DNA from: Paenibacillus naphthalenovorans
GTDB taxonomy: Bacteria; Bacillota; Bacilli; Paenibacillales; NBRC-103111
DNA length: 34,694 bases
Assembly (NCBI RefSeq): GCF_900099895.1
Contig: NZ_FNDY01000041.1
Location: 1 to 34,694, forward strand
Reading direction: 5' to 3'
The notes under the pieces were generated by a model. It was given only the letters and a program-made list of their open reading frames with translations. It was not told the origin of the DNA and searched no databases. Positions 25,674 through 34,600 of this stretch are shown here, piece by piece (the stretch's first letter is position 1; each line of letters starts with the position of its first letter). Both the position numbers and the translations under genes were made by a program.

Positions 25674-26045
25674 ATGAAGCGATTGATCATTACCGAATAC
25701 TTGGATATCGATCTCGAATCAGAGATGTGGCACTGCAATCGATGCGAGCACGCTCTGATCTCTGCCCGCAAAAATTACAAGGAAGGTCTGCTGGTGTATA
25801 ACCGTGATCCAAGGGAGGTACACAAGGAGGTTATCGAGGGAGAGTATACGTTCTCTCCGGATCCGAACTGGATGCGCATATTGGAGTTTTATTGTCCGGG
25901 CTGCGGTACACAGGTTGAGACGGAATATTTACCTCCGGGGCACCCGATCACCCACGATATCGAGATCGATATCGACAGCTTGAAGCAGCGTCTTCAGAAA
26001 GGTGAATTGGAAATCCACGATAAAAGGCTGGTGAGCAGGATATGA
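25674..26045 (+). CDS. Acetone carboxylase gamma/ApcB-like small subunit
   Basis: The 123-residue protein (about 14-15 kDa) is the second copy of the acetone carboxylase gamma-type subunit. It has TEYLDIDLESEMWHCNRC, then ARKNYKEG, FYCPGCGTQVETEYLPPGHP and ITHDIEIDID. The Cys pairs CNRC and CPGC suggest a structural metal site. It is nearly colinear with the cluster 1 copy at 17145. It is coupled to both neighbours (3-bp gap upstream, 4-bp overlap downstream), consistent with a fixed-stoichiometry complex. AAAGGAGG at 25656-25663 is the ribosome binding site. Confidence 0.88.
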   Translation: MKRLIITEYLDIDLESEMWHCNRCEHALISARKNYKEGLLVYNRDPREVHKEVIEGEYTFSPDPNWMRILEFYCPGCGTQVETEYLPPGHPITHDIEIDIDSLKQRLQKGELEIHDKRLVSRI

Positions 26046-28231
26046 CGAATCCAAACGCAGCTCGCAATACGATTGACGTAGACGTAGGCGGTACGTTTAC
26101 CGATATGGTCATGACCTATGACGGTACGCAAATTTTCCGCAAAGTGCCGACGACTCCCTATGATCTATCGGTTTGCTTTATTCAGGCGATTGAAGAAGGG
26201 GCGAAGCACTTTGATAAGACAGCAGATCAAATTCTCCCGAATTTCGATATCGTTCGGTATTCGACGACCGTTGCCATGAATCGTCTCATTGAGCGAAAGG
26301 GTCCGCGTCTTGGTTTAATTACGACCGAAGGTCATGAGGATGCGGTTCACATCGGACGCGGCGCACAGTGGATCGACGGCACGCGCCTAGCGGAAAGGCG
26401 TAACCTGCCGATTCAACAGAAGCCGCAGCCGATCGTCGATCGTGAGATGATCGTCGGGGTGAAGGAGCGGATCGATGCAAAGGGCAAGGTCATCCGACCG
26501 CTGGATGAAGACGACGTCCGCCGCAAGGTTCGGACGCTCGTCGATCGGGGGGCCCGTGCCTTCGTCGTATCGCTGCTGTGGTCGTTTGTCAACCCGTCGC
26601 ACGAGAAGCGGATCAAGGAAATCATTCGGGAGGAGTACCGAGAGTACCACGTTGGTTACTTACCGGTCATTTTGTCACACGGGGTCGTGAGCCGATTAGG
26701 CGAATATGAGCGAACAAATACCGCGATACTCGACGCCTACCTGCAGCGTTCCATGCAGATCGAGCTGTCCGGTACTTGGGATAAATTGCGCGAGAAAGGG
26801 TACCGCGGGCCGTTCATGATGGTGCATAATACCGGCGGCTGCGCGGACGTCTTCAAGACGACGGCGAGCAAGACATACAACGGCGGTCCGGTATCCGGCC
26901 TTGTTGGGGCGCAGTTCGTTGCGGACAAAATTGGGATCAAAAACGCGGTCACGGCCGATGTTGGCGGCACAAGCTTCGACATCGGACTCGTGATGGAATC
27001 CAGCGTTCGAAACTATGAGTTTAATCCGGTCGTCGATCGCTGGATGGTGAGCGCGAACATGCTGCAGTCGATTTCGATCGGCGCAGGCGGCGGTTCGATC
27101 GCATGGATCAATCAGCAGCTGGGCAACCGTCTGGAAGTGGGACCGCAGTCTGCAGGTTCATACCCTGGACCTGTTTGCTATAACCTCGGGGGCACCGAAC
27201 CAACGGTGACCGATGCGGATCTGGTGCTCGGCTACCTGAATCCGGATTATTATTTCGGCGGCCGAATGAAGCTGAATAAGGCAACTGCGGAACGTGCGAT
27301 TCGCAAGAAGATAGCGGAACCGCTAGGTCTTTCCGTCATGGAAGCCGCTTCCTTAATCCGGAGGCTCGTTGACGAGAAGATGGCTTCCGCCATCCGCAAA
27401 GAGGTGGTACTGCGGGGCTATCGCCCGGACGACTTCGCGATCTTTGCGATGGGAGGCGGCGGCGCAACGCATGCGGCGGGATATAAGGATGAGATTCCGA
27501 AGGTCGTCATTTTCCCATACTCACCTGTATTCTGCGCATTCGGTTCATCGATCATGGACACGATGCACGTGTATGAGACGTCGAGAAAGATGCCGTTCAT
27601 CGCTCCGATGACGGAGCAGCCGGCGCTTGACTTTGAAGAATTCAATACGACGGTGAACTCTTTGCTCGAGCAGGCGAAGAAGGAGCTTGACGCGGAAGGG
27701 CTCGATACGAACAAGGCTGTCTTCACGCTGGAGCTGGATATGCTCTACGGCGGACAAATCAACTCAAAGCGTACCTCGACGCCAGGTCTCCATATTACGA
27801 ATGACGAGGATCTCTGGAGGTTTTATAAGCAGTTTGAAAAAGAATTCAGCGAAGCGTTCAGTCCGCATGTCATCAACCTGTCGGGCGGCGTATACATCGA
27901 ATCGTTCGTATTGAAGGCAGCCGTACCGTCCCAGCCGTTCCATCTTCCGGTACTTCCTCCGGCAACGGTGGGCAAGGAGATCGCGTTGAAAGAGCATCGG
28001 TCGATGTACTGGCCGGAGCTGACGGATCATGCGGAATCGCCGGTGTACGATCAGATGAAGCTGCAGCCGGGTCACATCGTGAACGGACCGGCCGTTATTG
28101 AGTCCGAATATACGACTGTCGTCGTTCCGCCGGGGCTTAAGTACAGCGTTGACCCCTACGGACTTGGCATCATGGAACGGGATGAAGAACGTGTGCCGGC
28201 CCTCTCAGGTACGGCAGCGAATCAAGGATAA
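26042..28231 (+). CDS. Hydantoinase A/oxoprolinase, ApcC-like ATPase subunit
   Basis: The 729-residue HyuA family protein has intact phosphate motifs, VDVGGTFTDMV near residue 13 and ADVGGTSFDIG at about 305. Also present are ISIGAGGGSIAWIN, SYPGPVCYNLGG and MGGGGATHAAGY. The C-terminal swivel segment reads ESEYTTVVVPPGLKYSVDP. It is the larger of the two HyuA-like subunits, as in acetophenone carboxylase, where two different HyuA-like subunits occur in one core complex. It is the intact counterpart of the broken gene at 17498 and provides the reference for locating that gene's nonsense mutation. It is followed 14 bp later by the ApcD-like gene. Confidence 0.88.
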   Translation: MTNPNAARNTIDVDVGGTFTDMVMTYDGTQIFRKVPTTPYDLSVCFIQAIEEGAKHFDKTADQILPNFDIVRYSTTVAMNRLIERKGPRLGLITTEGHEDAVHIGRGAQWIDGTRLAERRNLPIQQKPQPIVDREMIVGVKERIDAKGKVIRPLDEDDVRRKVRTLVDRGARAFVVSLLWSFVNPSHEKRIKEIIREEYREYHVGYLPVILSHGVVSRLGEYERTNTAILDAYLQRSMQIELSGTWDKLREKGYRGPFMMVHNTGGCADVFKTTASKTYNGGPVSGLVGAQFVADKIGIKNAVTADVGGTSFDIGLVMESSVRNYEFNPVVDRWMVSANMLQSISIGAGGGSIAWINQQLGNRLEVGPQSAGSYPGPVCYNLGGTEPTVTDADLVLGYLNPDYYFGGRMKLNKATAERAIRKKIAEPLGLSVMEAASLIRRLVDEKMASAIRKEVVLRGYRPDDFAIFAMGGGGATHAAGYKDEIPKVVIFPYSPVFCAFGSSIMDTMHVYETSRKMPFIAPMTEQPALDFEEFNTTVNSLLEQAKKELDAEGLDTNKAVFTLELDMLYGGQINSKRTSTPGLHITNDEDLWRFYKQFEKEFSEAFSPHVINLSGGVYIESFVLKAAVPSQPFHLPVLPPATVGKEIALKEHRSMYWPELTDHAESPVYDQMKLQPGHIVNGPAVIESEYTTVVVPPGLKYSVDPYGLGIMERDEERVPALSGTAANQG

Positions 28232-28245
28232 GGAGGCAAGTCGAT

Positions 28246-30303
28246 ATGCCAATGCCTACACCGGAACAGAAACTGACCATGATTAAAATGGAGCCAGCTA
28301 CGCCCGAAGAAATTGCGGCGATGGAGACACTCTCTCCAGGGGATTACGAAATCGGCTATCAGCGGACGAACGATATCGTAGATGAAGCGTTAGAGGTATT
28401 CCAGCGTTCCTCGCGTTCGAACATGGGGGTGTCCGGCGACGTTATGCTAGCGATCTTTACCGCGAACGGAGATTTGGTCAACTCCGCGGCGGGCACTTAT
28501 CTTCACGCCATCATTCAGCCGATTATTATCAAATACATCATTAAGAATTACAGTAAAAACCCGGGTATCAACGACGGCGACGTCTGGTTTGCAAACGACG
28601 CGCTCTATGGCGGTATCCATAACCCGGACATGGTTTGTATCACGCCTGTGTTCCACAACGGCAAGCTGATCGCTTGGACCGGAGCGGCGAGCCATATGAC
28701 CGAGACCGGAGCGATTGAGCCGGGGGGAATGCCTGTATCCGCAACCTCGAGGTTCGAAGAAGGGCTTGGTCTCCCGCCTGTGAAGATCGGAGAGAATCAC
28801 GAGCTTCGGGAGGACTGGATTGAAGTGTTCACGGCATACGGCATTCGCGCGCCGCAGATGATGGTGACAGATTTGAAGGCGCGGGCGACGTCTGCGGACC
28901 GGGTACGAACGCGCCTGATCGAGCTTGCGGACCGTGAAGGCACTGAATTCGTCGTTGGCCTGCTGAGAAAAATGCTTGAGGTGGCTAAGGAAGGCGCGAC
29001 AAAACGTTTGGCATCCTGGCCGGACGGCAAATTCCGCTGCGTTACGTTCTCCGACGCGGTAGGGGTAAAGCACGGCTTAATCCGCAATGCGTCACTGACG
29101 CTTGAGAAGAAAGGCGACAAACTGATCTACGATTTCACGGGGACGTCGCCGGAAAACTATTCAAGCTATCATGCTCATGTGCAGGCTGTTGTCGGTCACG
29201 TGGCCAACTACATTTATTCCTACGTGTTCTATGATTTGCCGATCTCGAGCGCCACGTTTGAGCCGATCGAGTTTCGCATTCCGAAAGGAACCATTCTGAA
29301 TCCGGATCCGAAGGCGGCGACCTCCAATGCGGTCATGATCTGTACGGGCGTCATGTCCGCCAGCGCGAATGCGTTCGCCAAGATGATGTTCTGCACGCAG
29401 GATGCCGACAAGGTTGTAGCCTCGTCCTCTAATGCCGGCAACGCGATGGTGATCGCCGGCTTGTCACAATGGGGCTTGCCGTTCGCGGACATGATTGCCT
29501 ACTCGATCAACACGGAGGGCCAGGGCGGTCGCCCCGCGCTCAAAGGGATGAATGCGTTCGGGTTCCCGTGGTGCCCTTTCGGCCGCGCTCCGAACGTAGA
29601 GCTCATGGAGAACGAATTCCCGCTGCTCATTCCGCTCTCGCAGCACTGGAAAGATTCTTGCGGCCATGGCAAAAACCGCGGTGGCGTCGGCACCGCTCAG
29701 ATGTGGGTTGCGCACCAAGTCCCGCAAGTATTCTTTATGGCAATTGCCGACAACTCGAAGGTACAGACGCCGCAAGGTTTGTTCGGCGGGTATGCGCCTT
29801 GCACAGTACCGGGCATCGGCATCCATAATGCGGATGTCGTGCAGAAGATGAAGGAAGGAACGAGTCATCGTCTGGAAGTGAAAGAAACACTGACGGAGCG
29901 TTGGATTGAAGGCAGCTGGGAGATTGAGTTCTTCGGCCGATCCGCTCGCCCCTATAACGAAGGCGACGTGATGGCATACGGCTTCTCCGCAGGCGGCGCC
30001 GGCTACGGAGATCCGCTTGAAGCCGATCCGGAATCGGTCGGAGAAGACGTCATCAACCAAATTATCACGAATGAAACAGCCGCCGAAATGTATAAGGTCA
30101 TCTTTGATGAAAGGGCGCATAAGGTCGACGTGGAAGCGACCAACCGTCTCCGGAACGAGGAGAGAGCCGCTCGCCGAGGCCGCGGCAAACCGTACTCTGC
30201 ATTCATTAAGGAATGGGAAAAGTTAAAGCCTGCGGAAGAAATCTTGCACTCTTTCGGCTCCTGGCCGGAAGGTCAATCGACCGACATGATGATGAGAATG
30301 TAA
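28246..30303 (+). CDS. Hydantoinase B/oxoprolinase, ApcD-like carboxylase subunit
   Basis: The 685-residue HyuB family protein (about 75 kDa) is equivalent to acetone carboxylase alpha and acetophenone carboxylase ApcD. Conserved blocks are MGVSGDVMLAIFTANGDLV, WFANDALYGGIHNPDM, GAIEPGGMPVSATSRFEEG, YDFTGTSPENYSSYHAH, NTEGQGGRPALKG, DSCGHGKNRGGVGTAQM and FSAGGAGYGDPLE. AAGGAGG (28230-28236) precedes ATG 28246. This subunit is expected to join the enol(ate) or activated ketone with the carboxyl donor. The next gene starts 18 bp after its stop. Confidence 0.9.
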   Translation: MPMPTPEQKLTMIKMEPATPEEIAAMETLSPGDYEIGYQRTNDIVDEALEVFQRSSRSNMGVSGDVMLAIFTANGDLVNSAAGTYLHAIIQPIIIKYIIKNYSKNPGINDGDVWFANDALYGGIHNPDMVCITPVFHNGKLIAWTGAASHMTETGAIEPGGMPVSATSRFEEGLGLPPVKIGENHELREDWIEVFTAYGIRAPQMMVTDLKARATSADRVRTRLIELADREGTEFVVGLLRKMLEVAKEGATKRLASWPDGKFRCVTFSDAVGVKHGLIRNASLTLEKKGDKLIYDFTGTSPENYSSYHAHVQAVVGHVANYIYSYVFYDLPISSATFEPIEFRIPKGTILNPDPKAATSNAVMICTGVMSASANAFAKMMFCTQDADKVVASSSNAGNAMVIAGLSQWGLPFADMIAYSINTEGQGGRPALKGMNAFGFPWCPFGRAPNVELMENEFPLLIPLSQHWKDSCGHGKNRGGVGTAQMWVAHQVPQVFFMAIADNSKVQTPQGLFGGYAPCTVPGIGIHNADVVQKMKEGTSHRLEVKETLTERWIEGSWEIEFFGRSARPYNEGDVMAYGFSAGGAGYGDPLEADPESVGEDVINQIITNETAAEMYKVIFDERAHKVDVEATNRLRNEERAARRGRGKPYSAFIKEWEKLKPAEEILHSFGSWPEGQSTDMMMRM

Positions 30304-30321
30304 GAAGGAGGCACTTGACTC

Positions 30322-31230
30322 ATGTCCTCTCCTAAAGAATTGTTGAATACCGTATTGACGGGCGGACGGGCGGGGCGGAAGCTCCTCGCCCCGCTCGTCT
30401 GCGCTGCGGCCGGCGAAATGGCGGGTCTCTCGCCCAGGGAATTTTTGAGCAATTCGACCAAGATGGCTAATACGCTGCGCGATTTGCAGCGGGCGCTGGG
30501 GCTGGACGTGGTCGTTGTGGAATCAGGATCGAACATCGAGTGGGAAGCGTTCGGGGCGCAACTGGATTGGTCGGTATATCCACCTCGTCCGAACTCCTAT
30601 CCGTTCAAGGGCGATCCCGCCCTCGCCTCTGGGGGGCGGATGCCTGTGCTGGTAGAGACGGTCAAGCGGTTGAAGCAGATGCTCGGAGACAAAGCGGCGG
30701 TGGCCGTGGCACTTCAAGGGCCGCGGCGGATTTCGGACGCCGGGGGTGTCGCGCTGGACAAGGCTGCAGATGCTGTGCTTCGCATGGCTCGCGTGGTGTG
30801 CGAAAGCGGCGCAGATTTGATTTGGCTGGCAGAGGCTGGCGAGCACCCTCCGCAGGATACCGACGAATACCTCGCTGTAACGGCGCCGATCTGGGGGACG
30901 ATTCGATTTTATCAATCCATTCCCGCGCTGCATCTGGCCGGTTCCGCCGATCTTTGGCTCGATACGGTGCTTGATGCGGACAGGGGCGTCATCCCTTGCA
31001 TCGACCCGATCCATTCTCCGAAGTTTTCGGATGCGCTGAAATCCGTGGGCACGTACGGGGCCATAGTAGGTAACGATCCGTTAACACCGGATAAGGCGGC
31101 TGCGCTGCGCGCATTTGCCCAGGAACCTGGTTGTCTGCTCTTTACAAGTGAATCGGATTGGTTCGGGCGAGTAACGGCACGTGAATTTCAAAGCCGCGTC
31201 GACCAATGGAAAATGCTGATTAATCCATAA
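30322..31230 (+). CDS. Uroporphyrinogen decarboxylase-like protein in the ApcE position
   Basis: The 302-residue protein (about 32 kDa) resembles the UroD/corrinoid-methyltransferase barrel family. LAPLVCAAAGEMAGLSPREF is near the N-terminus and KMANTLRDLQRALGLDVVVV follows. Late in the sequence are PALHLAGSADLWLD, then DPIHSP and GAIVGNDPLTPDKA, which match the UroD-family H-x-C-G, D-x-x and GN-x-DP regions. The zinc-type Cys of HxCG is Ala here. The fifth-gene position and size agree with ApcE (about 34 kDa), a subunit required for acetophenone carboxylase activity. No counterpart exists in cluster 1. The assignment to ApcE rests on context. Ribosome site GAAGGAGG precedes ATG 30322. Confidence 0.72.
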   Translation: MSSPKELLNTVLTGGRAGRKLLAPLVCAAAGEMAGLSPREFLSNSTKMANTLRDLQRALGLDVVVVESGSNIEWEAFGAQLDWSVYPPRPNSYPFKGDPALASGGRMPVLVETVKRLKQMLGDKAAVAVALQGPRRISDAGGVALDKAADAVLRMARVVCESGADLIWLAEAGEHPPQDTDEYLAVTAPIWGTIRFYQSIPALHLAGSADLWLDTVLDADRGVIPCIDPIHSPKFSDALKSVGTYGAIVGNDPLTPDKAAALRAFAQEPGCLLFTSESDWFGRVTAREFQSRVDQWKMLINP

Positions 31231-31248
31231 TCAAGGAGGTGTGATCCG

Positions 31249-32580
31249 ATGGATCGGATCTATTGGGCCCCAGATCTGGAAACAAGCGTACCGGGTTCGC
31301 TTCATTCACTGGAGGAGAGCAGATTGCGCCAGCAGCTTTCTTGGGTGTTGAAACATTCGCCGATGTACCAAGAGAAGTTCAAGGGAATCGATGCAGAAAC
31401 GTTCAAGCTTTCCGATCTTGCTAAGCTTCCCGTTACGACGAAACAAGAGGTTCGAATGAGTCAGGAATTGTATCCTCCGCTTGGCGGTCATGCGTGCGTC
31501 GACTGGAAACAAATCGGACGCATTCACGCGAGCTCGGGCACTACAGGGAAGCCTACGCTTGTTGGAGCGTCGGCGCGAGACCGGGAGATGTGGCGGGATC
31601 TGGTCGCCCGCTGCATGTGGGCGATGGGCTGCCGGCCCGAGCACCGGGCTTGGGTGCCGTTGACGTTCGGTTGGTGGATCGCAGGCTTAAGCTTTTATGA
31701 AGGCTTGCAGCATCTCGGGGCGGCGGTGCTTCCGAGCGGAAACAACGAACCGGCGCGAACGCTGAGCGTGCTGCAAATCACAGGCGCCGACTTCGCGATC
31801 TCCACCCCTTCGTTTATTACTTATTTGGCTCGGCTTGCCCAAGATGAGCTCGGTCTGGATCCTCGATCCATAGGGCTCAAGAACATTGGTTTGGGCGGGG
31901 AGCCGGGTGCCGGCTTGCCCGACGTCCGACGCCAAATTCAAGAAACGTGGGGCGCGAAAGTATACGACTGCATGGGAACGGCAGACTTTTGTACTGTCAT
32001 TTGGAGCGAATGTGAATGCCAAGACGGCATGCATTTCTTCGGTCAAGGCTATATCATTCCGGAGCTGCTCGATCCGCTCACTGGAGAGGTGATCGAGGCG
32101 AAAAAGGGTGTAGTCGGTGAACTGCTGTATACAGCTATTCATCGTGAGTGTACTCCGTTGATCCGGTTTAAGATTGGAGATCTTGTGGAAGTGGTGGGCG
32201 ACGGAACGTGTGATTGCGGTAGAACAGGCATACGGATTAGCTGCGTAGGCCGGGCGGACGACATGCTGATTGTACAAGGTGTAAATGTATATCCGTCCGC
32301 CGTAGCGGATGTCGTTTCTTCCTTCAGGCCGAGGACCACTGGGGAAATACGGATATTTGCGGACGGAGCAGGCCCGAACGTACAGCCTCCTGTACGAATT
32401 CAGGTAGAGTACGAACCCGATGCGGGAGAATTGGAAGCATTAAAACTCGACATAGAGCTCGCGATCCGCCAGAAGCTAGTGTTCCGAGCCCATATCGAAT
32501 GGGTGGAAAAAGGTGCATTGGCTGCGCAGGGCGGGATGAAACGGAAGCTTGTCGAGCGCCCAAAAGTTTCTTCGCAATAA
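31249..32580 (+). CDS. AMP-dependent CoA ligase, phenylacetate-CoA ligase (PaaK)-like
   Basis: The 443-residue adenylate-forming enzyme has the ATP-binding loop SSGTTGKPT, the motif YDCMGTADF, and the hinge region with TPLIRFKIGDL and GRADDMLIVQGVNVYPS. These place it in the short PaaK group, not the long acyl-CoA synthetases. A C-terminal Lys near GGMKRKLVERPK fits the catalytic lysine of the swinging domain. Following a carboxylase operon, it probably activates the 3-oxoacid product, as the benzoylacetate-CoA ligase encoded after apcABCDE does. AAGGAGGTG precedes ATG 31249. It lies only 18 bp after the UroD-like gene, so it is likely in the same transcript. Confidence 0.87.
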   Translation: MDRIYWAPDLETSVPGSLHSLEESRLRQQLSWVLKHSPMYQEKFKGIDAETFKLSDLAKLPVTTKQEVRMSQELYPPLGGHACVDWKQIGRIHASSGTTGKPTLVGASARDREMWRDLVARCMWAMGCRPEHRAWVPLTFGWWIAGLSFYEGLQHLGAAVLPSGNNEPARTLSVLQITGADFAISTPSFITYLARLAQDELGLDPRSIGLKNIGLGGEPGAGLPDVRRQIQETWGAKVYDCMGTADFCTVIWSECECQDGMHFFGQGYIIPELLDPLTGEVIEAKKGVVGELLYTAIHRECTPLIRFKIGDLVEVVGDGTCDCGRTGIRISCVGRADDMLIVQGVNVYPSAVADVVSSFRPRTTGEIRIFADGAGPNVQPPVRIQVEYEPDAGELEALKLDIELAIRQKLVFRAHIEWVEKGALAAQGGMKRKLVERPKVSSQ

Positions 32581-32592
32581 CAGCTTCGCAAG

Positions 32593-32645
32593 TGATTAAG
32601 AAGGTCGCGACACCGAACGATCTCGTTGGTCGGCCTTCTTAATCA
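32593..32645. terminator. Long stem-loop between CoA ligase and thiolase
   Basis: TGATTAAGAAGGTCG (32593-32607) pairs with CGGCCTTCTTAATCA (32631-32645, one G-U pair), giving a 15-bp stem and a 23-nt loop. It lacks a run of T after the stem, so it may be a partial terminator or an mRNA-stabilising structure that tunes thiolase expression. Positions 32646-32745 contain no gene. Confidence 0.55.
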
Positions 32646-32761
32646 CAATCGACGATGCAGCTTTTATTACTGGATTATGCTGTTGATGGCGGAGTGGCGA
32701 AATACGCGAAACGCATTCCCTGCGTACTGCAGGGGAAATTCCATATCGGAGGAGGAAAGGC

Positions 32762-33943
32762 ATGGTGAACCGCGAGGTGTATTTGATAGACGGGGCGCGC
32801 ACCGCCTTCGGGGATTTTGGAGGCACCTTTAAGGATGTCTCTGCTATAGAACTTGCAGTGGAAAGCGCTAAGAAAGCGATGGAAAGGGCGAATGTGGCTC
32901 CTGAAGAGATCGACCAGGTCGTCCTCGGGAACGTCATTCAATCGAGTACGGATGCGATTTATATGGGCCGGCACGCTGGATTAAAATCGGGCGTGCCCAA
33001 GCACGTGCCGGGCCTGACAGTCAATCGCCTATGCGGCTCGGGCTTGCAGGCGATCGTGAATGCGGCGCAATCGATCATGCTTGGTGAATCCGACTTGGCA
33101 TTAGCCGGCGGAGCGGAAAATATGAGTCAGGTGCCGCATGTTGTTCGAGGCGCCCGGTGGGGCATTCCGCTGGGGAAATCAACGATGGAGGATTATCTGT
33201 GGGAGGCGCTTTACGATCCTTATGGCGATTGTACGATGGCGATGACAGCAGAAAATCTTGCCGTCAAATATGGATTCACCAGAGAAGAAGTTGACGCCTT
33301 TGCCCTCCGCAGTCATGAGAGAGCGTTAACGGCCATCGAGAAGGGTGTTTTTGCGGAGGAAATTGTACCGGTTATCATAAAATCTCGTAAAGGCGATACG
33401 GTGGTGAATCAGGATGGGCATCCACGGAAAACGACCATGGAGGCGCTGGCAAAGCTGCCTGCTCGTTTTACGAAGGACGGGGTCGTCACAGCCGGCAACG
33501 CAAGCGGTATCAACGATGGTGCAGCCATGACGGTCATCGCATCGGAGGATGGCATCAAAAGAAGCAACCTGAAACCCATCGCTCGATTAGTTTCATGGGG
33601 AATTGTCGGCGTAGAGCCGAAAATCATGGGCATTGGCCCGGTAGAAGCGATTCGGCAAGCACTTAAGCGTGCAGGCATGTCTATACAGTCTCTGGATCTG
33701 ATCGAAATCAATGAAGCCTTTGCCGCTCAATACTTATCGTGCCAGAAGGAGCTTGACTTCGATCCGGAGCTCGGCAACGTGAACGGAGGGGCCATCGCGA
33801 TAGGGCATCCGCTTGGGGCAAGCGGTGCGAGAATTACATTGTCACTTGTGTACGAGCTGCGGCGCAGAAACAAGAAATTTGGCGTATCATCCCTTTGTAT
33901 TGGCGGGGGGCAAGGCATCGCGGCAATTTGGGAGCGAGTATGA
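32762..33943 (+). CDS. Acetyl-CoA acetyltransferase (thiolase)
   Basis: The 393-residue thiolase is of normal length. The nucleophile Cys91 is in VNRLCGSGLQAI, His349 is in AIAIGHPLGASGAR, and the second active-site Cys379 is in SSLCIGGGQGIAAIW. The substrate-binding NEAF motif is in IEINEAFAAQY. Thiolases cleave 3-oxoacyl-CoA with CoA to acyl-CoA and acetyl-CoA. Located after the carboxylase and CoA ligase genes, it would complete the route (for acetophenone, benzoylacetyl-CoA to benzoyl-CoA plus acetyl-CoA). GGAGGAGGAAAGG precedes ATG 32762. The stem-loop at 32593 separates it from the ligase gene. Confidence 0.93.
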   Translation: MVNREVYLIDGARTAFGDFGGTFKDVSAIELAVESAKKAMERANVAPEEIDQVVLGNVIQSSTDAIYMGRHAGLKSGVPKHVPGLTVNRLCGSGLQAIVNAAQSIMLGESDLALAGGAENMSQVPHVVRGARWGIPLGKSTMEDYLWEALYDPYGDCTMAMTAENLAVKYGFTREEVDAFALRSHERALTAIEKGVFAEEIVPVIIKSRKGDTVVNQDGHPRKTTMEALAKLPARFTKDGVVTAGNASGINDGAAMTVIASEDGIKRSNLKPIARLVSWGIVGVEPKIMGIGPVEAIRQALKRAGMSIQSLDLIEINEAFAAQYLSCQKELDFDPELGNVNGGAIAIGHPLGASGARITLSLVYELRRRNKKFGVSSLCIGGGQGIAAIWERV

Positions 33944-34077
33944 GGCGGACCGTGTAGAGGAGGGCACGATAAATCCAGTAGAGAGAAACGTATGTTCTAA
34001 CAAATCCTTGTCATCCGATGGATCAGCATGAAAGTGAGCTGCTCCTGTTATTATTTTTGCAAATGAATCGTGTTGGC

Positions 34078-34106
34078 TTGACATGATAAACTCGAAGCGA
34101 TATTAT
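34078..34106 (+). promoter_or_regulatory. Near-consensus sigma-A promoter of the T-box/thrS unit
   Basis: TTGACA (34078-34083) and TATTAT (34101-34106) are separated by exactly 17 bp. Transcription would start near 34113 and run into the T-box leader. Positions 33944-34077 show no gene. Confidence 0.8.
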
Positions 34107-34112
34107 ATGTGA

Positions 34113-34375
34113 AAAATAAAAGCTGTAATCAAGGGCAAGAATTCTTAACGAGATCCGACCAGAGAGAGAGAGGTCATCGGCTGAAAGCCTCTTCGGTGAT
34201 CCTAAGGATTTACCACCTTGTAGCTGCGATATGGAAATCAGGGTTAACATCCTTGAGAGTAAACTTCGCCGGGTATTCCCGTTATAGAAACGAATGAGGA
34301 CTCGCTTCTTTGCGAGTCAAATTAGGGTGGAACCACGAGCGCACTCGTCCCTTTCGGACAAGTGCGCTTTTTTGC
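34113..34375 (+). ncRNA. T-box riboswitch leader (threonyl-type) with terminator
   Basis: The leader contains a CCAGAGAGAG segment (34160-34169) typical of stem I, and a downstream TTTACCACC stretch that could present the Thr codon ACC as specifier. GAGAGTAA lies further on. The hallmark T-box sequence AGGGTGGAACCACGAG is at 34324-34339. A terminator follows directly: GCGCACT (34339-34345) / AGTGCGC (34361-34367) with inner GTCC/GGAC pairs and six T. Uncharged tRNA-Thr would stabilise the antiterminator and permit transcription. The downstream gene is a thrS relic, which supports the threonine assignment. Confidence 0.9.
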
Positions 34376-34414
34376 GTTCAAAATAAAGATCAAATGGATG
34401 ACGGAGGGTTTCTA

Positions 34415-34600
34415 ATGGCAATAAAAGTGACACTACCCGATGGAGCCATTCGGGAATACGAACGCGCACAACTATTGAGCAAGTGGCGGAGTCCGTCAGT
34501 GCAAGATTGAAGAAAGAAGCCGTGGCAGGAAAAATCAATGGCAAGCTGGTCGATGTAAACCAGCCGATTGAAGAGGATGGTCTGGTCGAAATCATTACAC
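34415..34600 (+). pseudogene. thrS: Threonyl-tRNA synthetase, N-terminal TGS domain only (frameshifted, IS-truncated)
   Basis: The start MAIKVTLPDGAIREYE after GGAGGG (34403-34408) is the TGS domain of ThrS. At about 34464-34470 a one-base loss shifts the frame. The first frame ends at 34510, while the other continues as TTIEQVAESVSARLKKEAV, AGKINGKLVDVNQPIEEDG and LVEIITL, again typical ThrS. At 34601 the sequence changes to an insertion-sequence end, so the catalytic domains are not present here. The organism must have another threonyl-tRNA synthetase. Symbol given because the TGS sequence and T-box agree. Confidence 0.85.
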
